Below are positions 47,025-56,499 of a DNA stretch of 64,000 bases, piece after piece. How positions within the stretch are numbered: position 1 is the stretch's first letter; every line of letters starts with the position of its first letter. This DNA is from Protopterus annectens (taxonomy: Eukaryota > Chordata > Ceratodontiformes > Protopteridae). Where the stretch lies: contig NC_056745.1 of the NCBI RefSeq assembly GCF_019279795.1, positions 507,433,579 through 507,497,578 on the forward strand, given 5' to 3'. A program made the translations under genes and the position numbers. The notes under the pieces were generated by a model that was not told the origin of the DNA, did not search any database, and saw only the letters and a program-made list of their open reading frames with translations.

Positions 47025-48698
47025 ACACATAATTTTAATTTTTAAATATTTTTAAGTATATTAAATATTAGTTTTAATTAAGCAATTATCAATTTTAACA
47101 TGGTTAGTAACAGATATATGTATATATATATATATATATATATACATACATATATACAATAAATGTATGTACAATATGCTCTATGTATAATAATTTTATA
47201 TTAATTTTATGTATTTAGTTCATAATGGGATGTCAGAAGGACAGGTTTCTGTTCATAGAATTTTATACAATAACATTGAATTAGATACATCTCCAAATAT
47301 TATTGAATACCATTAAAGAGATTTGAGTATGTTGAGCTCGCACTCGTTCTATATTTTAATTCAGATTAGTTGTCAAATAGTTCTCATTTGATTCCGTATA
47401 TAATATTTTAATGAATTAGGGAGTAAATATTCATCAACTAGTCAATATGACAAGGATGAAGTATGAGTATAAAATAATGAATTTACATCAGGTTACTTTA
47501 TATGCCTTGAATATCACGCACATATAGAAAGAGTGGCAGAAGAGATTGTTCTATATTTATTATTTTTTACTCTGTTACTGTTTTTTATTCTGTCACATAT
47601 CATTCTGTCATTTATTATGTCACATATCATTTTGTTATTTGTAGGTTGCATTATTTACTGCATCAAAAATGGGCATTAGTTATTGGTTTTACAATTATGT
47701 GAACATTTAGAGCAAGCATCCACTTACTCAACATTAACACATTTTTATATTTTATATTTTACATGTTTATATTTTGAACCATTTTTACAGATTGTGTATA
47801 ATTAATAATTCATCATCGACCTAATTAGTATTACTACCATTTTTTTAGATGGGCATAGGGGAAGGCGAAGAGGGTATTTGAAAATACACACAACATTAAT
47901 AACAGCGCGTATTTTATTAAAGCGCGTAAGTGTAAAACATTTGGTTCTTCAATACCCTCGTAAAAAATCCACCGAATTGGTATAGACATGTACTATTTTG
48001 GACATACAAATAATGCATAAATACAACAATGTATAGTCATATTTAAGTAGCAAGTATAATTATGGTTATTATAATCATCAACTGATATAGTAGTGCTAAG
48101 CGAAAGCAACAAAAATATTTCATATGCACTAGTGATGGCATAAAATATAAGCTGAGAGTTTACAGTTTATCATGTGTTTTGTTGGTTATTGTGATCAGTA
48201 AACTTTTTTGAACATATGGCAAAAGATATTTCAGCCCACAAGATTAATGTTTACAGTAGGGCATGAAATTACATTTATATACAGGGCTAGGTCCCTTTAA
48301 ATTTTTAAAATATTTTTGGCGCCAAAATGTTTATTTAAGGCGTACACTTTAGGCATTCAGTGTTCTGAAGAAGCCCTAATAACGGGTGAAAGCGCTTAAC
48401 CTACATTCATTTATCTTATGGATTTTAGAAACCCTGGTCTTCAGTGAATTCTTCACGTTTACCAGTTTGTATGGATTTTACAACAGTCTGGTATACAGCG
48501 AATTAGTTGGAGGTTCTTCAACTATTGTTCATGTATGACTTGCGTTTGGGCACAACGCCTATGTGTTTTGGATGTATCTATCGTTGTTGGTCTGTCATGG
48601 GCAATAAATAACTGTTTTTAACGAAAGGAGTGCATTTCTGCTATTGTTTTACCAAAGGTGAGCAAGCACTTATTGGGGATTCTGTGCATTACATCAAT
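46997..48698 (+). repeat. PLE right inverted arm
   Basis: It starts inside the last codons of the endonuclease domain and runs through the 3' UTR. A TA microsatellite at about 47118-47143 is longer than in the left arm and accounts for part of the length difference. The hammerhead-like motif lies on the plus strand at about 48335-48405. Confidence 0.9.
47118..47143 (+). repeat. TA microsatellite in PLE right arm
   Basis: Alternating TA of about 26 bases, expanded relative to the corresponding TATATATAT in the left arm (about 45700-45712). Confidence 0.8.
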
Positions 48699-48725
48699 CA
48701 GTAGCATCTTGCATCACAATATTCT

Positions 48726-48739
48726 ATGATCCAGAACTG
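48726..48739 (+). repeat. 14-bp target-site duplication, right copy
   Basis: Identical to 44169-44182. DIRS-9 RT sequence continues immediately after it. Confidence 0.85.
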
Positions 48740-49861
48740 GTTTAAAGTCCTTGATTTTCTTTAATACCAAAATAATCTAGAATACACCCCCCAATCCTCA
48801 ATGGGCTGGTGGGACACTCTTGGATGATTCAGTTAAAAAGCAACTTTTGAATTTCCATTGCTGCATCCTTTTCTGGCAGGATGGTATATCCAGAAGAGAT
48901 TTTTGGGAGTCTTAGCATATAAACATAAAGAGAACTGTAAAACCTTTGGACACGACTCAACATCCTTGTGTCAGAGGTGATGGCCTCCCAAGCTTCTTTT
49001 GACCCCTGGCTGCTATCAGAGTATGGCAGTTGGGCAACCCTTCAGAGACACTGGAAAGTCCTTCCAGAGAAAGCCCTGCTGAAGCCATGGTACTATGGAC
49101 AGCCTCTGCCACACCAGCAGCATTCATTATGGTTGCCCCTCTGCCATAGGGGAACCTTCACTAGCAATGCCCTGAAAAAGTTCCTGCACTTTATGAAAAA
49201 AGAAGCACTTTCCACCCTTCTGGTTCCTACAGGAGGACTGCTGAAGGGTAGAGAAATACACTCTGATGGCAGATGTCATCTTTCCATCCTATTCACTCAG
49301 TCTCTCTCTCTCTGAGCTTTGGGCAAAACAGTGAAGAACTGTCAACAAGGAGAGCTTTAAAGCAGTCCACAAAATTAGAGAAATTTGTCCAGCATGACAA
49401 CGCCAGTGCCTTCTGCATGGGACATCCAAAAGACTGGGTTGGACAACAGCCCCATGGAGATGTTGGTTATGAACTGCATGGTTGACAAATGGGCCTCAGG
49501 AGTCTTCTACATCCCTGGAGGCTGATGAGTCCTAACCTCTAGCATTTCACCTAAAAGGTTTTGGTGAAGCTTTTTCAAATGGATAAGATAATTCAGTGCA
49601 CACAATTCAAAGGTGGCTGAACTGTACATCAGCTTAAAGTGGTCCATTGCCTGAGACTCCTTGTTAGGAGGATGGACTGAAACTCTCCTAGATGATGTCC
49701 TTTTAGGGCAGCTGCAATTATGATAGTGTCCACAGATAGACCCTTACTTCAGAGAGGTTTTGCCCTTAAGAAGGGCCAAAACCTTATCTGGTTGCTTGGG
49801 GATTGGTTCCATCACACCATGTTCTCTCCAAGGCCTCTGTGCCCAGGCCTATAAGGGCATC

Positions 49862-49874
49862 GGGGGGGGGGGGT
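49862..49874 (+). repeat. G homopolymer run in DIRS-9 gag
   Basis: Thirteen consecutive G in the old gag remnant. A similar run of twelve G is at 52711-52722 in DIRS-12. They are slippage-prone and possible assembly weak points. Confidence 0.6.
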
Positions 49875-50516
49875 ACTCAGGACACAGAAGGGTCGATGCC
49901 AAAGGCCTCCAGAAATGCTGACTCCTGTGGGAAAGGAGCTTCTGCGGTCCATCCTCATGCTGTTTCAACAATTCAAGTAAACTGCCGAAAGAGGCATTAC
50001 AGGGGAATTTGGGAGAGCCTTCCCCCTTTATCAAGGTTGGTGTCCTCGATGAGATTTAGCAAGGGAATCCAAGTGCTTCCTCTTACACTTGCTCTTACTA
50101 TGCACTTCCCCAAGAGGAGAAGCAGGAGGAAACATGGAAGAAATTTTTTTGGGTGGGGGGTCTTGAATGCAGAAACACCTGTACACGCACAGACACGGGT
50201 TGTCCTGGAGTCAAATGATGCAGATCCACAGGCCCACATGCTTGGGGTAGGGACAGATCCAAAAATACTAAAACTATCATAGCTAAGTGGGAGAGGATCC
50301 TCTACATGACAATGAAGACAGAAACAGGCCGAATGACAGGCAAGGTACTGGTACCTCATACCAACTCAAATGAATCTGTTGCACAGATCGTAGCAGAACT
50401 GTTGAGCGCCAAAGCCTCTAGGGGCAGGAGCAGAGACAACTCCGAGACCCAGAAGGTCAACCCCAAACCTGAGCAGAGTCCACAAACGTTTAGTTATGTA
50501 CTTACCATAACGATAG

Positions 50517-50665
50517 ATGTATGTGATCCATCTCGCCTACATTCAGAACTGATGGGCTCGGAGCCACTCGGCCGATACACTAGCACAAAGTCTCTCATTG
50601 GCTGGGCCAACCCCTTATATCCCAGGATGCACCACGCCCCAACCCCCAGATCTTGTTTGCCCCAC
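50517..50665 (+). repeat. DIRS-12 left inverted terminal repeat
   Basis: Inverted partner of 62035-62183 (shared CACTAGCACAAAGTCTCTCA and CCAGGATGCACCA boxes), with a few mismatches and a short gap. The outer extension is 50489-50516. Confidence 0.8.
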
Positions 50666-50754
50666 ATCAACTCATCCACATGTGCCAATCCGACTGCACA
50701 ACAGTGTTTCCTCCAGATCCAACAGGTAGGGGGAAGGAGGGCGGGTATGTAAAA

Positions 50755-50851
50755 ATGTAGGCGAGATGGATCACATACATCTATCGTTATGGTAAGTACA
50801 TAACTAAAAGATGTAATGCGATCCTATCTCGCCTACATTCATAACTGATGG
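50755..50851. repeat. DIRS-12 internal complementary region
   Basis: Reverse complement of the left end (50491-50540) joined to reverse complement of the right end (62148-62183). The joint is ATAACT-AAAAG-ATGTAA, five bases longer than in families A and B. Confidence 0.85.
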
Positions 50852-50884
50852 GACAGCGTCCCTAGCACCTAGATCCTGGGAGGC

Positions 50885-52032
50885 TCACTGGAAAACACTC
50901 CTGAGCACTGTGGAACCAAAGGACACCTGACCCCTAGAAGCCACGTCCAGTTTGCAATGAGAAATAAATGTATGTGGAGAAGCCCAAGTGGCCGCTGCAC
51001 ATATCTCATCCAGAGACAGTCTGGCGTGGAAGGCCACTGAAGTTGCCATAGCCCTAGTAGAATGCGCTCTAACTGGGAATGGAAGGTCCCTTCCTGTTGA
51101 TGCATAAATAAATGAAACACAATCCCTAATCCACCTAGCAATAGTGGTCTTAGTTACTGCTTTGCCAATCCTGTTATCTGCAAAGGCCACAAACAACTGG
51201 TCTGATTTCCTCTGATGCTGTGTCCTAAGTAAAACCTCAGTTACCTATGCACATCCAACTGATGAAGTCTGTATTCTGCCTTGTTGGAAAATTTCGGAAA
51301 GAAAACTGGTAGCTCTACAGATTGTTGCAGACAAAGAGCAGAAGAAAACTTAGGAAGAAATGACGGATTTAGTCTTAGAGATACTCTATCCTTGTGAAAG
51401 ATCAGATAAGGAGGCCTGACAGAAAGGGCTTGAAGCTCCGAAACCCTTCTGGCTGAAGTAATAGCTACCAAGAAGGCAGTCTTCCAAGATAAGAACTTTT
51501 GCTCACAAGTGGCCGCCGGCTCGAAGGGATGTGATGTCAAGGCTCCTAGAACCTTATTCAAATCCCATGGCAAAACAGGTTGCGACACCGGGGGGCAAAG
51601 CAACCAAGCTCCCTTGAGAAAGGCCTTACACAACTTATGACTCATGAGTGAAGGCTCAAAGGCAACATGATAATTAGAAATCGCTGCCAATTGGACTCTA
51701 AGCATGGAGACAGCAGAACCCTGTCTAAAAAGAGTTGCCAAAAAATCTAATACTGCCGACACCGGGGCTGTCAGAGGGTCAAGGTTGTGCCGCTGGGCCC
51801 AAATGGCAAACCTTTTCCATTTATTAGAATATATCTCCTTAGTGGAAGCTCTGTGGGAAGAAGACAGAATCCGGACCACCTCAGGCGAAAGGATATGCTG
51901 TCTGACTAAGGTCGGAAGTGGAACAGCCAAGCCGCTAGCTTGAGAATTCGCAGTGATGGATGGGCCTGACCCGACTGAAGAGTCAGGAGGTCTGGAACTG
52001 GGTCCAGAATCCAAGGACCCTACACACTGCAT
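50885..52032 (-). pseudogene. DIRS-12 tyrosine recombinase, one stop and one frameshift
   Basis: The first frame (51241-52032, 263 codons) has the core-binding part (SHRASTKEIYSNKWKRFAIW) and SARRVSELQALS. It stops where Gln follows DVHR in other copies. Thirty-odd bases later, after a 1-base shift, the second frame (50885-51196) gives VTKTTIARWIRDC, HSTRAMATS (HxxR) and ASPHTFISHCKL. At the position of the family A/B nucleophile Tyr (FSKHY or FTKRY) this copy reads FISHC, with Cys. Family A/B and C proteins are only distantly similar. Confidence 0.8.
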
Positions 52033-53872
52033 ACTTCCGAAGGAAGGGAAACCAAACTTGGCGGGGCCAGTGAGGTGCGATCAAAATCATGCTGCTTCCC
52101 AAGCAGATCGCCTTCTGAATCACCTTTGGCAGTAGAGGAACCGGAGGGAAGGCGTAGAGCAGACCAGAGGGCCAATTGTGGACTAGAGCGTCCCTGGGTG
52201 ACTCCCCCTGGGGGGGAATCAGGGAGAAGAAATTGCTGCACTTCGCATTTCAGGGGCTGGCGAAAAGGTTGCAGCAGGGAAATCCCCACTTGGAGAAGAT
52301 CCGAGCCGCTACTTGGTCATTCAGGGACCACTCGTGAGGCATCAGAATAACTCTGCTCAGCCTGTCTGCTATCACATTGGACTTCCCCGGAATGTGCGTT
52401 GCCACTAGAAATCTCTGGGAAGCGATCGCCCAATTCCACACTCTCATGGCTTCTCTGCAAAGAGGATAAAGACCTGGTTCCTCCCTGCTTGTTCAGGTAC
52501 CATACCACCGCCATATTGTCTGAGAAGATTGCGATGGTACCCTTGGGAAGAGAGCTGTGAAGTGCCTGCAACGCTAGAAGCACTGCCCTCATTTCCAGAA
52601 CATTGATATGCAAGTGGGTTTCGTGATCTTGCCACGTGCCTTGAACCGTCCTGCCCAGATAATGCCCCCCCCACCGTATCTGGGAGGCGTCCGTGGTCAC
52701 TGTGGCAATGGGGGGGGGGGGGAGAAGAATCTCCCCTTGTTCAGGTTGGAGGAGAGGAGCCACCAACGAAGATCCTGCCGGCACGTTTCCGTGATGAGAA
52801 TCGGGTAGGACAATGGCAGTTCTTGGTATGACCTCTGGGTCGACAGGAGCCAATGAAGAATTCGCATGTGCAATCTTGCCAGAGGGACCAGAAGAATAGA
52901 GGCCGCCATCGATCCCAAAAGCTGAAGGACCATCCTGGCTGGGGCTAAAGCTGAAGGACAATCCTGGCTGGGGCTTTCCGTCGGGGCAGTAAGGCAAGGA
53001 CTTGGTCCTGTAGTATCTTTATCCTCTCTGTTGGAAGGAATGCTTGCATCTCTACAGAGTCTAGCTCTGCGCCTATAAAGGAAACACACTGTGATGGCAG
53101 CAATACAGACTTTTCCCAGTTGAATGTAATTCCTAATAGATGTCCCAACTCGATGGTAGCACTCACGGCTAGAGTAAGAAGATGCCCGGTTGGGGCGGTG
53201 AGGAGCCAGTCGTCTAGATATGTACGGAAACACCTGGAATCCCAGACGTCTCAGGTGAGCAGTCACCACTGCCAGACATTTGGTAAACACCCTGGGGGCT
53301 GTGGTGAGACCAAAGGGCAGGGCCCGGAACTGGAAGTGACTGGCTCCTAGGCGGAAGCGTAAATGTATCTTGGACGCTCTGTTTATCTTGATGTGATAAT
53401 AGGCGTCCTTGAGATCGATGGAGCACATCCATACTCCTTTTTCCAGCAATGGGAAAATGGATTGCAACGTGACCATCCGGAACTTGGACTTCTTTACGAA
53501 GCGGTTTAGGTGGCTGAGATCCAGAATGGGTCTCAAGTCCTCTGTTCTTTTCGGCACCAAAAATAACCTTGAGTAAGTTCCTAATCCGGTCTGGTCTGCG
53601 GGGACTGGCTGGATGACTCCCTTTCCGAGCAGCTTTGCAACCTCTATGCCTGCTTGATCCCATTGACTGGGTGGCACGTCTGGGATTTTCCTTGACGGAT
53701 AAAGGGGATGGTGTAACCTCCGGCGATGATACGAAGCACCCACTGATCCTGAGTGATGGAACCCCAGGCCCTTGGATGCTCCGAGAATCGACCCCCGACT
53801 GGCTCCAGAGACGCTGGAAGGAGGAACCACAAAAGGATTCGCGGTCTCCTGAGTTGCGGGGGCCTCCGCCAC
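52020..53872 (-). pseudogene. DIRS-12 pol (RT, RNase H, MT-like), disrupted at the active site
   Basis: RT from 53872: YSRLFLVPKR, ILDLSHLNRFV, SIDLKDAYYHIKI, LPFGLTTAPRVF. In the catalytic box a 4-base insertion (53218-53221) turns the YLDDW codons into YISRR and shifts the frame; the correct frame resumes at 53166-52945. A tandem duplication of about 31 bases lies at about 52920-52980 in the thumb. RNase H (TTDASQIRWGGHY, NVLEMRAVLLALQAL, FSDNMAVVWYLNKQGG) is at 52317-52997. The MT-like part (PHEWSLND, CCNLFASP, SLAPPSLVSLPS) is at 52020-52447. Confidence 0.8.
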
Positions 53873-53874
53873 CT

Positions 53875-54788
53875 CTAGGGTGACGTCTTCCAGAATACCC
53901 CCCCCCTGCCTCTGGAAGGGGGGTCACTCTGATGGGCAGGGAAAGACTTTTGGGACTTTCTGAACCACATCTTTCCTCTCCTCTGAGCCTTGGGATAAGG
54001 TCTAGAGGGAAGCGGAAAACGGGCCCCAACGGCAGACAAAGTCTTACCCTCCTGCTCACATCTAGTGAGTGTGTCTTTCACCTTGGGTCCAAACAGAGAG
54101 GACCCATCAAATGGAGCGTCGGTAAAGGAAGACTTGAACGCCTCCGCAAAGTGACACAAGCGCATCCAGGCTTGCCTCCTAAGGGCTACGCTGAACTTGC
54201 TGCCCTACCCGCCCCTTTGGCTGCATACGATATGAGCCTCATGGACGAGTCAACAATCGACAAAAGGGTAGAGTGCTGGGCGTTGACAGACTGCGTCAAT
54301 GCCTCAGGCATGTTACCTGACAGGGTATCTCCCAACTCCTTTATGAGATCCCTTTGGAGCCTTGTAAAGTGACATAAATAATTCAGCGAACGTAGAGTAA
54401 AGGTCGCTGAAGTCAGGTTATGCTTCCCGTACCTATCCATGCTCCTGGACTCCTTGTTAGGAGGATGGATAGAAGTAGATGCCTCTGCCACATCCTGCTA
54501 GGCGGCAGACGCCACCACCACAGCATCAACCAGAACTCCCTTGGTTAGAAACTCCTTGCCAGGGGGTGTGGATAAAAACTTGTTGGGGTGAGAAGGAACT
54601 GGCTCTACAGAATCAGGGTGTTCCGACACCCTTCGGCAAATAAGGTCCAGTAACTCATCGAAGGGTGGAGACACCCAGGAGGCGGAGGGTTGGGCTCCGA
54701 AGGCCTTGAGGAAGACCGACTCCTCCGCGGAAGGGGTTTTGGATGGCCAGTCGCCCCTCTGTCTCAAGATCTCCAGGATATCGGAGAA
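53875..54788 (-). pseudogene. DIRS-12 gag, 3' part
   Basis: FSDILEILRQRGDWPSKT starts at 54788, continuing the part beyond DIRS-13. Then come an SHPNKFLSTPPGKEFL segment, HPPNKESRSMDRYGKHNL (54400-54480) and FTDAPFDGSSLFGPKVKDTL (53980-54110), which is the family C version of the DHVKAKLLDAP...LFG helix. The tail is basic. Stops occur at about 54495 and 54180. Confidence 0.75.
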
Positions 54789-54818
54789 AGTACAGTTTTG
54801 TACCTACCATAAATGTAG

Positions 54819-54999
54819 ATGTCCGATAGACATGCAACTGCAGTCATAACATGTGGTTTGTCCTGCCTCAGGCAGCCCTCGGTCGGCCGGATTCCAAAGT
54901 CTGGGACCGACGTCGGCTGATGTCGCATTTCTCTCCGACGTCAGAGCGGCTGGAGTACATAAGCATCAGCCGACGCCATTTTCTTCAGTGTTTCTTGCC
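54819..54999 (+). repeat. DIRS-13 left inverted terminal repeat
   Basis: Nearly identical to the left ITR of DIRS-11; inverted partner of 60207-60516 once the miniature element is removed. Confidence 0.9.
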
Positions 55000-55197
55000 C
55001 CAGATGCCAGGTGCCCTCCAAGGAAGGCTGTAATCAAATTGGAAGACAAAAACAGGATTCCAAACAAGTAAATGAGCAATAAAACAAATACACCACAACA
55101 GATATCTCCAGCTAAGAGTAACAGGGATAGGAGTGGACCCTAGGCATAGAGGGGTATGGAGGGAGGGAAAATCTGACTGCAGTTGGAGGGAAAATCT

Positions 55198-55293
55198 GAC
55201 TGCAGTTGCATGTCTATCGGACATCTACATTTATGGTAGGTACAAAACTGTACTATGTCCTTCAAGAATGCAACTGCAGTCATAACATGTGGG
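55198..55293. repeat. DIRS-13 internal complementary region
   Basis: Reverse complements of the two ends joined GTACT|ATGTCC at 55254/55255. Just outside it, a 22-23 base unit containing GGGAAAATCTGACTGCAGTT is duplicated in tandem (about 55160-55205). DIRS-11 has one copy. Confidence 0.9.
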
Positions 55294-55307
55294 TAGAATA
55301 CCATAGC

Positions 55308-56499
55308 TTAGCTGGGGGAGGAGGTATGCACTAGGAAAGAGATGGTGTGGCAATCAAACCCTGCAGGACTGCCAAAGCAAAGCCTGCTCTGGATCTGGAA
55401 TATAGAGGGAGATTGTAGTGTTTGGAGAATGTATGCACGGAGCTCCATGTAGCAGCTTCTAGAATGTCCTTGGTAGGCACCCCTCTTAAAAAAGCTGTAG
55501 AGGTGGCTGTAGCTCTGGTGGAATGTGGTCTGACATTGGCTGGAACAGTCTTTCCATGAAAGGAATAACAGAATCTGATGCAATGTCCAATCCATTTAGA
55601 AATAGTCTGTTTTGAAATTGCTTTTCCTTGGACTGCAGGGGCGTAAGCTACAAAAAGTTGTTCAGACTTCCTACTGGCCTTGGTTCTGTCCAGGTTCTGT
55701 CCAGGTAGTATCTAAGTTGTCTGTGAATGTCCAAGGTATGCAAAAGTCTTTCCCCCTTATTCTCAGGATTGGGGAAGAAAGCAGGCAGATGAATGGCTTG
55801 ATTTAGAGAAACCCTAGATACCACCTTTGGCATAAAGGTAGGGTTGGTCCTTAATGAAACCCTGTCTCTGTGAAAAATAATAAAGGGTGGTATTGCCATT
55901 AGGGCCTGTAGCTCCGAAACCCTTCTTGCTGAGGTAATTGCCAACAGGAAAGCTGTCTTCCATGAGAGAAATTGCAAGTCAACTGAAGCTGCTGGCTCAA
56001 AAGGAGGTAGAGTCAGTTTTTCTAAGACAAAATTGAGGTCCCAGGCTGGCACTGGGGCCTTTCTTGGTGGCTTAATGTTCTTGATTCCCCTGAGGAATTG
56101 TCTTAGTAAGGGGTGAGAGAAAACAGGAGGATCAGTGTTGTATCTAGCTGAAATAGCAGATGCATGTATCTTTATGGAAGAATATGAGAGGCCGTTCTTT
56201 AACTTATCTGCCAAATATTCCAAGATAAGTGGGATGTTCAGCAATGAAGCATCATGTCCCTTGCTGATATTCCAATTGCTGTATCTTTTCCACTTTGCTA
56301 AGTAAACCTTTCTGGTGGATGGTCTTCGAACCTCTGTTAGTATCCGCTGAACTTCCTTAGAGAGAGATAAGCTGAAGTTATTTATGGGATCTCCCAAGCT
56401 GTTAGCTGCAGTGTCTGAAGGTTTGGATGCAGTGTTTTGAAATTGTGTTGAGTCAAAAGTAGAGGCCACTGAGGGAGGGCCCACCTCCTGGTGTGACAT
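55308..56499 (-). pseudogene. DIRS-13 tyrosine recombinase, frameshifted
   Basis: From the Met at 56497-56499 the frame runs parallel to DIRS-11 through VRRPSTRKVYLAKWKRY, LPPFEPAASVDLQFLSWKTA, SARRVSELQALMA and HRQLRYYLDR. There an 11-base tandem duplication (TTCTGTCCAGG twice, about 55684-55705 on the plus strand) shifts the frame, ending the protein at RPVGSLNNFL. The C-terminal catalytic half (KQTISKWI, HxxR, Tyr) is intact in the shifted frame (55308-55620), including the one base missing from DIRS-11. Confidence 0.85.

Larger units (their letters stand above)
44183..48725 (+). mobile_element. Penelope-like element (PLE) with long inverted arms
   Basis: An AT-rich, 4.54-kb insertion in DIRS-9 with a 14-bp target-site duplication. 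The centre (45834-46996) encodes the C-terminal part of a PLE reverse transcriptase and a GIY-YIG endonuclease. The flanks are inverted copies of one 1.65-1.7 kb sequence, which is the 3' end of the element (last codons and 3' UTR). It fits the PLE habit of a copy joined to an inverted, 5'-truncated partner. The last 27 bases (48699-48725) are present only at the right. Confidence 0.85.
48726..50488 (-). pseudogene. DIRS-9 third fragment: RT N-terminus and gag
   Basis: From 48740 the sequence aligns with the RT start of DIRS-12 (the ILDLS upstream region, 53525-53590). Gag-like sequence follows to 50488, including a LLELLKQ-GPQK segment at 49849-50034 that matches LEILRQRGDWPSKT in DIRS-12. 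It is heavily mutated, with plus-strand frames (for example 48968-49315) being antisense. It ends where DIRS-12 is inserted. Confidence 0.55.

Noticed and set aside
44183-48725. Interpretation as a cut-and-paste DNA transposon with long terminal inverted repeats
   Set aside because: The arms are the 3' UTR of the encoded RT/GIY-YIG gene, the duplication is 14 bp, and no transposase is present.
48968-49315. Plus-strand open frame after the PLE
   Set aside because: It is antisense to the decayed DIRS-9 pol/gag region and has no recognisable domain.
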